DNA of 64,000 bases from Actinomadura madurae (GCF_900115095.1 NZ_FOVH01000009.1:329748-393747), one strand, 5' to 3'; positions 10,577 through 19,510 are shown, numbered from the stretch's first letter. Numbers and translations are program-made. The notes: generated by a model from the letters alone, not told the origin.

Positions 10577-10938
10577 GCTCCATACCTCCTACCGTCCGGC
10601 CACTGGTTCGGCCACGCCGCCGGCGCGTGACCGGCGGCCGCGGAGATCATCCGCTGCCTCCATGCCCGTTACGCCGCGTTTGCTGAAGGGAAACGTAGTC
10701 CTTCGGGCACGACTGTCCATCCGTGAAGCGACCTTCGCCAGTACCCGTATCTGACTTGTGATCTCGTCGTCATCTGGGCAACACGCGCTCGCACAACACG
10801 CCGGACAAATCGTGCGAATAGTACGTACGCGTCAAGCTGGACAGGCAAGCCGCGGGCGGTCTAGACCGGCAAAGTTTACCGTACTGAGTCCGTTCCGAGA
10901 TCGAACGTCCGCAGGTCAGCGCCCCGGCGCACAGAAAC
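10577..10938. other. Intergenic region upstream of the peptide importer
   Basis: About 360 bases without a credible gene. Somewhat less GC-rich than the surroundings (for example near 10801-10880), as expected for the importer promoter on the minus strand. I see a TTGACG and a TACTAT on that strand near 10820-10835, but not at a spacing that makes a convincing promoter. The small open frames here lack coding character. Confidence 0.5.
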
Positions 10939-10983
10939 GGCGGGCCGGGACGCGCCCCCGGAAAGGGGACGTCCCGGCCCGCC
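10939..10983 (-). terminator. Strong hairpin downstream of the small membrane protein gene
   Basis: Perfect 14-bp stem GGCGGGCCGGGACG / CGTCCCGGCCCGCC (10939-10952 and 10970-10983) with an inner CCCC-GGAAA-GGGG-type fold. It lies 34 bp after the stop of the minus-strand gene that ends at 11017; on that strand it is followed by GTTTCTG. Confidence 0.7.
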
Positions 10984-11016
10984 GCCGCCTCGTGCGCGGT
11001 GGGACCGCGGTCCGGA

Positions 11017-11448
11017 TCAGGAGATGCCGCGGTCGCGCAGAATCTTCTCGATCTCCGCCATCTCCGGGTCGCCGCCGCCCTGCGCCGGGCCCTCAACGGC
11101 GCGCTTCTGCTTCTTCGCCGACCGCCCCGCGGCCTTGGACTCCGCGCCCCGCTCGGCGGCCTTCCCGCCGCCCTCGGAGCCGGCGCGGCGGCTCAGCATC
11201 GCCCCGGACGTCATGTAGAGCAGGACGGCCAGGCCCGCCACCACGACGCCCGCCCACTTCACCGGGCTGAACACCAGGTCGGCGAAGAACTCGGTCACCC
11301 CGGTCATCGCCGCCGCCAGCGGGACCAGCGACAGGGACGCACCCCGCAGCCCGGCGCCGGCGCCCCGGCGGCGGAAGGCGCCCCAGCTGATCACCAGCCC
11401 GACCAGGGTCACCCCGATACTGATCGCGTAAATGACTTCGTCGCTCAT
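11017..11448 (-). CDS. Hypothetical small membrane protein
   Basis: 143 aa, family not recognised. It shows an N-terminal hydrophobic helix (about 5-23, YAISIGVTLVGLVISWGAF), a hydrophobic stretch about 40-65, a third helix about 68-85 (GVVVAGLAVLLYMTSGAML), and a charged Lys/Arg/Ala-rich cytoplasmic tail ending PEMAEIEKILRDRGIS. Single gene with its own downstream hairpin. The tail could bind a partner or nucleic acid, but no function can be assigned. Confidence 0.75.
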   Translation of the reverse strand: MSDEVIYAISIGVTLVGLVISWGAFRRRGAGAGLRGASLSLVPLAAAMTGVTEFFADLVFSPVKWAGVVVAGLAVLLYMTSGAMLSRRAGSEGGGKAAERGAESKAAGRSAKKQKRAVEGPAQGGGDPEMAEIEKILRDRGIS

Positions 11449-11583
11449 ACCGGCCCCTCATTCCGTGCGGTGGTGCTCCCTCCATCGTCACACGCGAGGC
11501 GGCGGTCCTGCTCCTCCCGGCGGACGGTTTGCGTCCGCGGCCGTCTCCTCCCGCGGCGGTAGCCGTCCCCTAGGGTCCACCCC

Positions 11584-11623
11584 GCGGGTATCAGGCGGAA
11601 CGGCCGGCGCGGGTATCAGGCGG
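11584..11623. repeat. 15-bp direct repeat spanning a stop codon
   Basis: GCGGGTATCAGGCGG occurs exactly at 11584-11598 and 11609-11623 (offset 25 bp). The second copy contains the stop codon of the HAD gene (TCA at 11616-11618 on the plus strand); the first lies just downstream in gene orientation. Confidence 0.85.
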
Positions 11624-12272
11624 CCAGCGAGCGCAGCATGGCCAGGTCCACCTCGCGCAGCGAGGAGACCACCGTGCGTCCCGGGGCGGGCGGGATCGGC
11701 AGGACGCCGGGGACCGCGACGGTGACGCAGCCCGCCGCCTCCGCCGCCGCGACGCCGTTCGGGGAGTCCTCCAGCACCACGCAGCGGGCCGGGTCGGCGC
11801 CGAGCCGGGCCGCGGCCGCCAGGTAGGGCTCCGGGTCGGGCTTGACGCGCTCCACCTCGTCGCCGGCGACGCTGAGCGCGAAGTACTCGCGTCCGACCGC
11901 GTCCAGCACCGGCTCGATCAGCCGCCGGTGGCTGGAGGACACCAGCGCCGCGGTCACCCCGGCCGCGCGGACCTCGGCGAGCAACTCCTTGGCGCCCGGC
12001 ATCAGCGGCACGCAGGCGCTCAGCCGCTCGGCCATGCCGTCCAGCATCCGGCGGCCGACCTCCTCGCGGGAGGCCGGGGCGCCGGTCAGCTCCAGCATGT
12101 AGTCGGCGGCGACGTACAGGGAGCCGCCGACGAGATGCTCCTGGTGGGCGGTGCTCCACTCGCCGCCCAGCCACGCCATGACCTCCGTCTCGACCTCCAG
12201 CCACACGCGCTCGGAGTCGATGAGCAGGCCGTCCATGTCGAACAGCACGGCCTGCAGGCGCCCACGGGTCAC
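11616..12272 (-). CDS. HAD-superfamily hydrolase (beta-phosphoglucomutase-like)
   Basis: Haloacid dehalogenase-type phosphatase or phosphomutase, 218 aa. Motif I is FDMDGLLIDSE near the N-terminus (nucleophile Asp and general acid Asp), motif II lies in ALVSSSHRR, the motif III lysine in VKPDPEPYL, and motif IV reads CVVLEDSPNGVAAA. The helical cap between motifs I and II puts it in the subclass I, COG0637-like group. GTG at 12272 follows GAGGAG; a GTG at 12284 lacks one. The substrate is unknown; sugar phosphates are typical. Divergent from the universal stress gene. Confidence 0.88.
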   Translation of the reverse strand: MTRGRLQAVLFDMDGLLIDSERVWLEVETEVMAWLGGEWSTAHQEHLVGGSLYVAADYMLELTGAPASREEVGRRMLDGMAERLSACVPLMPGAKELLAEVRAAGVTAALVSSSHRRLIEPVLDAVGREYFALSVAGDEVERVKPDPEPYLAAAARLGADPARCVVLEDSPNGVAAAEAAGCVTVAVPGVLPIPPAPGRTVVSSLREVDLAMLRSLAA

Positions 12273-12432
12273 GTTTCTCCTCACCTGGTCGATATCCGGT
12301 CGATATGCGGCCCTCCACCCTAGCCGCCGTGATCAGCGCCTCTTCTTGGACGGACCGTGCAAGAAGGCCGTGACGGATGGGTCGGGGGACCGATACCGTT
12401 CCCCCAGTGACTACCAACGGGTAAGGAACGGC

Positions 12433-12894
12433 ATGAGCGCGTACCGCATCGTCCTCGTCGGCACCGACGGCTCCGATTCCTCGTTCCGCGCGGTCGACCG
12501 CGCCGCGCAGCTGGCCGCCGCCACCGGCGCCACGCTCCTGCTGGCCTCCGCCTACAGCCCGATGCCCGAGCGCGAGCGCGCCTCCGCCGCCGACCGGCTC
12601 GGCGACCTGGCCTACAAGGTGCAGGGGTCCACGCCCGCAGACGACGCGCTGCGCGCCGCGCGGGAGCGGGCGGTCGCGGCCGGCGCCACCGACATCCAGC
12701 AGGCCGCCGTCGAGGGCGACGCCGTCGACGTGCTGTCCAAGCTGGCCAAGGAGCGCGAGGTGGACCTGCTGGTGATCGGCAACCGGGGGCTCAACAGCCT
12801 CGCGGGCCGCATCCTCGGGTCCGTCCCGGCCAACCTGTCGCACCGCTCCCCCTGCGACGTGCTGATCGTCCACACCACCCCCAAGGGCAAGTGA
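12433..12894 (+). CDS. Universal stress protein (UspA family)
   Basis: Single-domain USP of 153 aa. It starts with the YRIVLVGTDGSDSS strand and loop and ends with the ATP-binding signature G-x2-G-x9-G-S (GNRGLNSLAGRILGSV) followed by CDVLIVHT, so it should bind ATP. ATG at 12433 follows AAGGAACGGC. Such proteins act in the cytosol during stress or dormancy. Monocistronic by position. Confidence 0.93.
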   Translation: MSAYRIVLVGTDGSDSSFRAVDRAAQLAAATGATLLLASAYSPMPERERASAADRLGDLAYKVQGSTPADDALRAARERAVAAGATDIQQAAVEGDAVDVLSKLAKEREVDLLVIGNRGLNSLAGRILGSVPANLSHRSPCDVLIVHTTPKGK

Positions 12895-12965
12895 CCCGAT
12901 CGTGACGTGGTTCCGCCGCGGGCGTACAGGGCGGGGTCTGCCCTGCGGAGGGGTGGGGTAGGTCA

Positions 12966-12987
12966 CTGTCAGGACGTAGGCTGACAG
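12966..12987. promoter_or_regulatory. Inverted repeat upstream of PAC2 gene
   Basis: Perfect 7-bp dyad CTGTCAG-N8-CTGACAG, about 86 bp upstream of the PAC2 start. Possible operator; no regulator is identified and no consensus promoter hexamers are clear. Confidence 0.3.
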
Positions 12988-13000
12988 CCACCGATCATGA

Positions 13001-13018
13001 CCGGGGCCCCCGCCCCGG
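13001..13018. terminator. Short GC hairpin after the universal stress gene
   Basis: CCGGGGC-CCCC-GCCCCGG, a perfect 7-bp stem with a 4-nt loop, about 106 bp after the stress-gene stop and without a T tract. Weak terminator candidate. Confidence 0.3.
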
Positions 13019-13072
13019 GAATGACGGCCCCCGTCGGTGACGCTGTACCAGGGCGTCGGAAGGAGGCAGCGC

Positions 13073-13915
13073 GTGGTCGAGCTCGAAAGCGTGCCGGAAC
13101 TCGTCGATCCTGTGCTCGTGGCCGCCTTTGAGGGGTGGAACGACGCCGGCGAGGCCGCCAGCGGGGTGATCGCCCACCTGGAGTCGACCTGGGAGGCGGT
13201 GCCCATCGCCGAGCTCGATCCGGACGACTACTACGACTTCCAGGTCACCCGCCCGATCGTGGAGATGAGCGACGGCGAGACCCGCGGCATCACCTGGCCC
13301 ACCACCCGGGTGTCGTGGGCGCGGCTGCCGAACGGCAAGGACGTCGTGCTGGTGCACGGGATCGAGCCGAACATGCGGTGGCGGTCGTTCTGCCGCGAGC
13401 TGGTCGGGCTGATGCTGGAGCTGGAGGTCCGCAACGTCGTGCTGCTGGGCGCGCTGCTCGCCGACGCCCCCCACACCCGCCCGGTGCCCGTCACCGGTGC
13501 CGCGTCCGAGGCCGGGCTCGTCAACACCCTGCACCTGGAGCCGGCCCGCTACGAGGGCCCGACCGGAATCCTCGGCGTCCTCCAGGACGCCTGCGCCAAG
13601 GCCGACCTCGACACCGTGTCGCTGTGGGCCGCGGTCCCCCACTACGTCGCGCAGCCGCCGTCGCCCAAGGCCACTCTGGCGCTGCTGCGCCGCGTCGAGG
13701 ACCTGCTGGACGTGACCGTCCCGCTCGGCGAGCTGCCGGAGGAGGCCCGCGCCTGGGAGCACGGCGTCAACGAGCTCGCCGAGGAGGACTCCGAGGTCGC
13801 CGAGTACGTCCGCACCCTGGAGGAGCAGAAGGACGCCACCGAGCTGCCGGAGGCGAGCGGCGACGCCATCGCCCGGGAGTTCGAGCGCTACCTCCGCCGC
13901 CGCGACCCCGGCTGA
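13073..13915 (+). CDS. PAC2-family protein
   Basis: 280-aa member of the PAC2 (proteasome assembly chaperone 2-like) family, recognised by the opening DPVLVAAFEGWNDAGEAAS, then ARLPNGKDVVLVHGIEPNMRW and VVLLGALLADAPHTRPVPVTG. Bacterial members occur widely in proteasome-bearing actinobacteria; their biochemical role is unproved. The GTG at 13073 has AGGAGG 6 nt upstream, better than an upstream start at 13037. In other actinobacteria PAC2 genes lie in the broader mshC neighbourhood, as here. Confidence 0.9.
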   Translation: MVELESVPELVDPVLVAAFEGWNDAGEAASGVIAHLESTWEAVPIAELDPDDYYDFQVTRPIVEMSDGETRGITWPTTRVSWARLPNGKDVVLVHGIEPNMRWRSFCRELVGLMLELEVRNVVLLGALLADAPHTRPVPVTGAASEAGLVNTLHLEPARYEGPTGILGVLQDACAKADLDTVSLWAAVPHYVAQPPSPKATLALLRRVEDLLDVTVPLGELPEEARAWEHGVNELAEEDSEVAEYVRTLEEQKDATELPEASGDAIAREFERYLRRRDPG

Positions 13916-14070
13916 TCCCCGGCGGACCCGCCGTCTCGCCCTGGGCGGCTCCCGGCCCGCGCGGCTACACTCGGCCGTGTCCGTGTCTCCCCCGGCGATG
14001 GCCCGCGCACGCCGCGAAGTGCGCCCCTCATGATCTCTTTTTTCTCGGAGGGCGGTAGCGCCCAGGGCTG

Positions 14071-14604
14071 GTGAGCCCCCGCCCGGCGGCCGCGTCGATC
14101 CGCGTCCGCACGCCGCGAGAGCTGCGCCGCCAGCGCCGCGGCCGCGGCCACACCTGCTGGGACCACCTCGTCGTGGCGCCCCTGTGGCCCCTGCACGGCG
14201 CCAACCTCGGGACCCTGCTGCGCACCTGCGACGCCGTCGGCGCCTGCATGGCCGTGCCCCGGCACCCGTGGGTGCCGGAGGCCCTCGCCCGCGGCAACAC
14301 CCTCCGCCGGCCCGCGTGCGTCCACTGGGTGCGCGACCCGCTCGGCTGGCTGGAGCGGCAGCGGGAGGCGGGCTCCCAGGTCGCGGGCGTGGAGCTGGCC
14401 GACGAGGCGGTGCGGCTCGCCGACCTCCCGGCGGCGCGCGCCCGGACGGTCGTGGTGCTCGGCCACGAGCAGACCGGCATCCCGCCCGAAGCACTGGACC
14501 TGCTCGACCTCGCCGTCGAGATCCCTATGGTGGGTACCGGCAGCAGCCTCAACGTGGCGGTCGCCGGCTCGCTGGTCCTGTACAGGCTGGCGGGCCTGCT
14601 GTGA
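14071..14604 (+). CDS. TrmH/SpoU-family RNA 2'-O-methyltransferase
   Basis: 177-aa SPOUT methyltransferase. Motif 1 is LHGANLGTLLRTCDAVGA, motif 2 VVLGHEQTGIP, motif 3 IPMVGTGSSLNVAVA; together they form the trefoil-knot S-adenosylmethionine site and include the catalytic Arg (in LLRTCD) and Asn. Length matches short single-domain members that modify tRNA or rRNA ribose; the exact target is not evident. An in-frame TAG at 14056 excludes a longer N-terminus. Followed 40 bp later by the kinase gene. Confidence 0.88.
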   Translation: MSPRPAAASIRVRTPRELRRQRRGRGHTCWDHLVVAPLWPLHGANLGTLLRTCDAVGACMAVPRHPWVPEALARGNTLRRPACVHWVRDPLGWLERQREAGSQVAGVELADEAVRLADLPAARARTVVVLGHEQTGIPPEALDLLDLAVEIPMVGTGSSLNVAVAGSLVLYRLAGLL

Positions 14605-14644
14605 CGCCCCGTGACCGCCGACCGACCGAAGGGAGCGCGAGACC

Positions 14645-16198
14645 TTGCCGGAGCCCCGGCCGCTGAACGAGCACGACCCGAGACGGCTCGGCGGCTACGC
14701 GCTGCTCGGGCGGCTCGGATCCGGCGCCCAGGGCACCGTCTACCTCGGGGAGGGCGCCGACGGGCAGCGTGTCGCGGTCAAGCTGCTGCGGGTCCAGTTC
14801 GAGGAGGACGACACCGCGCGGGCCCGGTTCGTCCGGGAGGCGGAGGTCGCCAAGCAGGTCGCCCGGTTCTGCACCGCCCAGTTCCTGGACGCCGAGGTCG
14901 CCGGGGACAGCCCGTACCTCGTCAGCGAGTACGTCCCCGGCGAGGCGCTGAACCGCCTCGTCGCGCGGGACGGGCCGATGCGCGGCGGCGCGCTGGACCG
15001 GCTCGCCGTCAGCACCGCCAGCGCCCTCACCGCCATCCACCGCGCCGGGATCGTGCACCGCGACCTCAAGCCCCACAACGTGCTGCTCGGCCCCGACGGG
15101 CCCCGCGTGATCGACTTCGGGCTGTCGCGGGTGCTGGACGCCGCGAGCGCGGTGAGCAGCCGCGCCGTCGGCACCCCCGCGTACATGGCGCCCGAGCAGG
15201 TGTCCGGCGGAGAGATCGGCGCCGTCGCGGACGTGTTCGCGTGGGGGGCGACGATGGTGTTCGCGGCGACCGGGCGGCCGCCGTTCGGGTCCGACTCCGT
15301 CCCGGCGGTCATGTACCGGGTGCTGCACCAGGTGCCCGACCTCGGCGGCCTGGACGGCGAGCTGCGCGAGCTGGTCGGGGCGGCGCTGGACAAGGACCCC
15401 GCGCGGCGGCCGACGGCGGCGCAGCTGCTGCTGCGCCTCGTCGGGCACGAGGAGGCCTTCGAGCCGCCGCCGGCCGGGCCCGGCCCCACCGGGCCCCCGC
15501 CCGCACCGCCGGAGCCCCCGGCGGACGGCCCGGCAGACGGCCCGGCAGACGGCCCGGCAGAGGGCGCCCCCGAGGGCGCGGGCGACGGCGACGCGACGCT
15601 GCCGCCCGCGGCCACCGCGCCGAACCCGGACGGCGGCCGTCCCGGCGGGCGGCGCCGGCTCGGCCGGGCGCTGGCCGCCGCCGTCGCCGCGGCCGTGGTC
15701 GCGGGGGCCGCGGGGACCGCCGGGTACGTGCTGCTGGACCGGCGGGGCGGCGAGCCGTCCGGGACGGCCGGGGCCGGCGGCGGGCGGGTCACCGAGCCCA
15801 CGACGGCGGGCGGGCGGTCGTCCGCGCCGCCGTCCCCGCCGTCCCGGAGCCGGACGTCCCGGCCGCCGGGCACCACGGCACCGGGCCGCCCCGGGCAGGG
15901 TGAGGGGACGCGGCCCGGCGGCGGCGGGGGCGGCCGTCCGACGCGCACCGACGACCCTCCGCCGAGCCCCGTCGTGCTCGGCTCCCCCGACCCCGGCAAG
16001 TACTGCGGGGACCGCGGCCGCGACGCCGAGTTCCGGTCCGGCGACTGGTACTGCGTCCCGCGCGGCGGCGACATCGGCGTCGACACCCAGATCACGATGA
16101 CGCAGGTCTGCGCGGCGCAGTACCGGCCGGACGCCGAGGCGCGCCTCGGCGGGGACGCGGGGAACCCGTCGGCCTGGGACTGCTACGTCATGGAATGA
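14645..16198 (+). CDS. Receptor-like Ser/Thr protein kinase (PknB type)
   Basis: 517 aa. The kinase domain, about 16-275, is intact: glycine loop GSGAQGTVY, AVKLL lysine, catalytic HRDLKPHNVLL, DFGLSR and APEQ. A Pro/Gly-rich juxtamembrane segment follows, with ADGP repeats, then one transmembrane helix at about 342-363. The extracellular part is a Pro/Thr/Gly-rich spacer plus a C-terminal domain of about 70 residues with four cysteines (YCGDRG, WYCVPR, QVCAAQY, DCYVME), probably disulfide-linked. No PASTA repeats, so the sensed ligand is unknown. The start is TTG at 14645, with GAAGGGAG upstream. Confidence 0.92.
   Translation: MPEPRPLNEHDPRRLGGYALLGRLGSGAQGTVYLGEGADGQRVAVKLLRVQFEEDDTARARFVREAEVAKQVARFCTAQFLDAEVAGDSPYLVSEYVPGEALNRLVARDGPMRGGALDRLAVSTASALTAIHRAGIVHRDLKPHNVLLGPDGPRVIDFGLSRVLDAASAVSSRAVGTPAYMAPEQVSGGEIGAVADVFAWGATMVFAATGRPPFGSDSVPAVMYRVLHQVPDLGGLDGELRELVGAALDKDPARRPTAAQLLLRLVGHEEAFEPPPAGPGPTGPPPAPPEPPADGPADGPADGPAEGAPEGAGDGDATLPPAATAPNPDGGRPGGRRRLGRALAAAVAAAVVAGAAGTAGYVLLDRRGGEPSGTAGAGGGRVTEPTTAGGRSSAPPSPPSRSRTSRPPGTTAPGRPGQGEGTRPGGGGGGRPTRTDDPPPSPVVLGSPDPGKYCGDRGRDAEFRSGDWYCVPRGGDIGVDTQITMTQVCAAQYRPDAEARLGGDAGNPSAWDCYVME
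15524..15559 (+). repeat. Three tandem 12-bp units in kinase linker
   Basis: GACGGCCCGGCA repeated at 15524, 15536 and 15548, encoding the DGPA units of the juxtamembrane linker. In-frame, so copy-number change would alter linker length without a frameshift. Confidence 0.85.
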
Positions 16199-16255
16199 GG
16201 CGCCGCCGGACCGGCTCCGGGGCCGTGCTCAGGATCGTGCCCAGGGTGCGCCGGG

Positions 16256-17485
16256 TCAGAGCGCGACGCCGAGCAGGGCGTCGGCGATGGCCCGGGCCTG
16301 GGACGGGGCGGCGGTGTCGGTGCCGGCCGAGGCGGCCCAGGCGTCGACGGCCGCCAGCGCGGCGGGGGCGTCCAGGTCGTCGGCCAGGTGGCCGCGCACC
16401 GCCGCGGCCAGGCCTTCGGCGGGCGGGCCGGACGGGCGGGCCACGGCGTCGCGCCAGCGGCGCAGGCGCGCGGACGCCTCGTCCAGGGCCCCGGGCGTCC
16501 ACTCCCAGTCGGCGCGGTAGTGGTGGGCCAGCAGCGCCAGCCGGATCGCCATCGGGTCGGTGCCGGCCTCCCGCAGCCTCGACACGAACACCAGGTTGCC
16601 GCGCGACTTCGACATCTTCTCGCCGTCCAGGCCGACCATGCCGGCGTGGACGTAGGCGCGGGCGTGGGGCCGCTCCCCCGTGGCGACCTGGGCGTGGGAG
16701 GCGCCCATCTCGTGGTGCGGGAACGCCAGGTCCGAGCCGCCGCCCTCGACGTCGAACGCCATCCCGAGGTACTCGACGGAGATCGCCGAGCACTCCACGT
16801 GCCAGCCGGGGCGGCCCTCGCCGAACGGCGACTCCCAGCCCGGCTCGCCGGGGCGGCGCGCCATCCACAGCAGCGCGTCGAGGGGGTCGCGCTTGCCGGC
16901 GCGGTCCGGGTCGCCGCCGCGCTCGGCGGACAGCGGCGCCATCTCCTCCCGGGTCAGGCCGCTGACCTGCCCGAACGACGGGTCGGACGCGACCGGGAAG
17001 TACACGTCGCCGGCCACCTCGTAGGCGGCGTCCCGGCCGCGCAGCTTCTCGATCATCTCGACGATCAGCGGGATCGCCTCGACCGCGCCGACGTACTGGT
17101 CGGGCGGCAGGATCCGCAGCGCCGTCATGTCGCCGCGGAACAGCTCGATCTCCCGGTCGGCGAGCTCCCGCCAGTCCTCGCCGGTCTCGCGGGCACGTTC
17201 CAGAAGCGGGTCGTCGACGTCGGTGGCGTTCTGGACGTAGTGGACCCGGTGGCCGAGGTCGCGCCACACGCGGTTGACGAGGTCGAACGCCAGGTAGGTG
17301 TTGGCGTGCCCGAGGTGGGTGGCGTCGTAGGGGGTGATGCCGCACACGTACATCCGGGCGGTGGCGCCCGGGGACGTGGGACGCGCGGTCCCCGTCGCGG
17401 TGTCGTGCAGGCTCAGCGGCCGGGTCGCGGCGGGCAGTCCCGCGTCGGACAGGCTCGGGACTTCGGAGGCGGGCCACGATCGCAT
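16256..17485 (-). CDS. mshC: L-cysteine:1D-myo-inositol 2-amino-2-deoxy-alpha-D-glucopyranoside ligase (mycothiol biosynthesis)
   Basis: MshC, 409 aa, joins cysteine to GlcN-inositol using ATP, the penultimate step of mycothiol synthesis. Class I aminoacyl-tRNA-synthetase fold related to CysRS: the HIGH-like signature lies in MYVCGITPYDATHLGHANTY (the Cys is a zinc ligand), with NATDVDDPLL and the KMSKS loop EKMSKSRGN. Distinguished from CysS by its opening (RSWPASEVPSL) and the absence of the tRNA-binding C-terminal domain. Marks the host as an actinomycete that makes mycothiol. ATG at 17485. Confidence 0.97.
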   Translation of the reverse strand: MRSWPASEVPSLSDAGLPAATRPLSLHDTATGTARPTSPGATARMYVCGITPYDATHLGHANTYLAFDLVNRVWRDLGHRVHYVQNATDVDDPLLERARETGEDWRELADREIELFRGDMTALRILPPDQYVGAVEAIPLIVEMIEKLRGRDAAYEVAGDVYFPVASDPSFGQVSGLTREEMAPLSAERGGDPDRAGKRDPLDALLWMARRPGEPGWESPFGEGRPGWHVECSAISVEYLGMAFDVEGGGSDLAFPHHEMGASHAQVATGERPHARAYVHAGMVGLDGEKMSKSRGNLVFVSRLREAGTDPMAIRLALLAHHYRADWEWTPGALDEASARLRRWRDAVARPSGPPAEGLAAAVRGHLADDLDAPAALAAVDAWAASAGTDTAAPSQARAIADALLGVAL

Positions 17486-17569
17486 ACCGAAAGCTTATCC
17501 ATGCGCACTTAGCGGCAGGAATCCGAGATCACCCCATCTGACCGGGGGGCACCGCCGCCGGGGTGGCCC

Positions 17570-18514
17570 TCAGCGCAGCCGCACGCGCGGGTCCAGGACC
17601 GAGTAGCCGATGTCGACGACCAGGTTCGCCGCCACCACGAACAGCGTCACAAGCAGCGTCACCCCGATGATCACCGGGGTGTCGCCGAGCGCGATGGACT
17701 GCTGGACGAGCTGCCCCACGCCCTGCAGCCCGAACACCTTCTCGGTGACGATCGTGGAGCCGATCAGCGCGCCGAGGTCGATGCCGAGCTGGGTGACGAC
17801 CGGGGTCAGCGCCGCCCTCAGCCCGTGCCTCCACACGACGCGGCGCCGCGGCAGCCCCTTCGCCCACGCCGTCCGCACATAGTCCTCGCTCAGCGCCTCC
17901 AGCATCGCGCCGCGGGTGAGGCGCGTGTAGGCGGCGAGCATGAGGAACGCCAGCGCGATCCACGGCAGGACCATCCGCCGCAGGAAGTGCTCCTGCAGGG
18001 GCGGCCCCGCCTCGAAGAGGTGGACGCCGTGCTCGCCGGGCCTGGTCGCGCACAGGTGGAGCAGCGCGAGCGCCATCACGAACGGCGGGGTGGACAGGCC
18101 GATCAGCGTGACCACGGTCGAGGCGCGGTCCCACAGGCTCCGCGCCCGGGTGGCGCTGAGCACCCCGAGCGTGACGCCGCCGGCGAACCACAGGACCCCG
18201 GCGCCGGCCACCAGCAGCAGCGTCGTCGGGAGCCGGGCGCCGATCAGGGCGGTGACCGGCGTCCCGTTGACGTAGGAGTCGCCGAGGTCGCCGCTCAGCA
18301 GCCGCCCGGTGAACCGCCAGTACTGGACGAGGACGGGCCGGTCCAGGCCGAGGTTCGCGCGGATCTGCCGCAGCGTGTCGGCGGTGGCGCGGGGCCCGCC
18401 GATGACGCGCTCCACCGGCACCGGCGAGACGTGCAGGAACACGAACACCAGCGTGGACACCAGCCACAGCACCACGGCCGCGTACAGCAGCCGGCGGACG
18501 GCGAAGCGCGCCAC
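17570..18514 (-). CDS. Peptide ABC transporter permease, DppB type (orphan pair)
   Basis: 314-aa OppB/DppB-type permease: N-terminal helix ARFAVRRLLYAAVVLWLVST, EAA loop YVRTAWAKGLPRRRVVWRHGLR, six predicted helices. Translated 6 bp after the partner DppC-type permease (GTG at 18514). No substrate-binding protein or ATPase gene is adjacent, unlike the complete importer at 4.4-10.6 kb, so it must borrow subunits or be a remnant. It separates mshC from the gene trio at 20.5-22.6 kb. Confidence 0.9.
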   Translation of the reverse strand: MARFAVRRLLYAAVVLWLVSTLVFVFLHVSPVPVERVIGGPRATADTLRQIRANLGLDRPVLVQYWRFTGRLLSGDLGDSYVNGTPVTALIGARLPTTLLLVAGAGVLWFAGGVTLGVLSATRARSLWDRASTVVTLIGLSTPPFVMALALLHLCATRPGEHGVHLFEAGPPLQEHFLRRMVLPWIALAFLMLAAYTRLTRGAMLEALSEDYVRTAWAKGLPRRRVVWRHGLRAALTPVVTQLGIDLGALIGSTIVTEKVFGLQGVGQLVQQSIALGDTPVIIGVTLLVTLFVVAANLVVDIGYSVLDPRVRLR

Positions 18515-18520
18515 GGGCGC

Positions 18521-19510
18521 TCACCCGCCCCCGGCTGACCGGTCGCCGCGCGGGTCCAGGGCGTCGCGGACGCCGTCGCCGAGCAGGTTGAACGACAGCG
18601 TGGTGAGCAGCAGCAGCACACCGGGGACGGCGAGCAGCCACCAGGCGGAGCGGTACACGTCGCCGCCCTCCCCGAGCATCGACCCCCAGCTCGGCATCGG
18701 CGGCCGCACCCCGGCGCCGAGGAACGACAGCGTCGCCTCGAACACGATCGACGCCGGGATCAGCAGCGAGGTCAGCACGGTGATCTGCGCCACCAGGTTC
18801 GGCAGCAGATCGCCGACGACGATCCGGGTGCGGGACGCGCCGAGCGCGCGGGCCGCCTCGACGAACTCGGCGCGGGTGAGGGCGAGCACCCGGCCGCGGA
18901 TGATCCGGCCGAACGAGGCGAAGGAGAAGAACGCGATCACCGCGACGGTCATCGTCAGGCTCGCGGCGGCCGAGCCGATCTGGAACGTGGTGGACAGCGT
19001 GATCGCGACCAGCAGGTACGGCAGCGCGAGCGTCATGTCCATCAGCCGGGCGAGGACGGCGTCCACGGCGCCGCCGGCGAACCCGGCGAGGGTCCCTGCG
19101 GCGGTCCCGGCGACGGCCGCGAGCAGGGCCGCGAGCACGCCGACGGCCAGGGAGATCCGGGCGCCGTACGCGGCCCGGACGAGGACGTCGCGGCCGAGCT
19201 GGTCGGCGCCGAGCGGGAACGCGGCGCAGGGCCCGCGGGGCCGCCCGCCGGCGTCCAGGCCCGTCTCGGGGAACGTCGCGTGGTAGGGGTGGCCGGTCAG
19301 GTGCGCCCACAGCGGCGCCAGCGCGGCGAACGCCACGATCAGCGTGAGGACGCCGAGGGCCGCGACCGCGGCGCGGTCGCGGCGGAACCGGCCTAGCGCG
19401 AGCTGGAACGGGCTGCGGCCGGGCACCGGGGCGGCGGGGCCGGCCGGCGGCTCCGGGGCCGGGGCGGCGGGCCGGTCGCGCACCGGTGCCGGGCGTGCCG
19501 CTGCTGCCAT
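18521..19510 (-). CDS. Peptide ABC transporter permease, DppC type (orphan pair)
   Basis: 329 aa. A proline-rich cytoplasmic N-terminus of about 28 residues precedes the OppC signature FQLALGRFRRDRAAVAALGV and six helices, with EAA loop EFVEAARALGASRTRIVVGDLLPN. ATG at 19510 follows GGGAGGGCGG. First gene of a two-gene unit with the DppB-type permease. The paralogue in the complete importer at 9.6-10.6 kb is clearly diverged, so this is not a recent duplication. Confidence 0.9.
   Translation of the reverse strand: MAAAARPAPVRDRPAAPAPEPPAGPAAPVPGRSPFQLALGRFRRDRAAVAALGVLTLIVAFAALAPLWAHLTGHPYHATFPETGLDAGGRPRGPCAAFPLGADQLGRDVLVRAAYGARISLAVGVLAALLAAVAGTAAGTLAGFAGGAVDAVLARLMDMTLALPYLLVAITLSTTFQIGSAAASLTMTVAVIAFFSFASFGRIIRGRVLALTRAEFVEAARALGASRTRIVVGDLLPNLVAQITVLTSLLIPASIVFEATLSFLGAGVRPPMPSWGSMLGEGGDVYRSAWWLLAVPGVLLLLTTLSFNLLGDGVRDALDPRGDRSAGGG

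Noticed and set aside
10770..11096. Minus-strand 108-codon frame upstream of the peptide importer
   Set aside because: Arg-rich low-information protein that runs through a terminator hairpin and overlaps the start of a neighbouring gene; no ribosome binding site.
15524..15559. CRISPR-like repeat array
   Set aside because: Units are contiguous 12-mers without spacers and encode an in-frame ADGP linker.
17570..19510. Recent duplication of the complete peptide importer's permeases
   Set aside because: The two permease pairs differ substantially in sequence and N-termini, so they are old paralogues or separate acquisitions.
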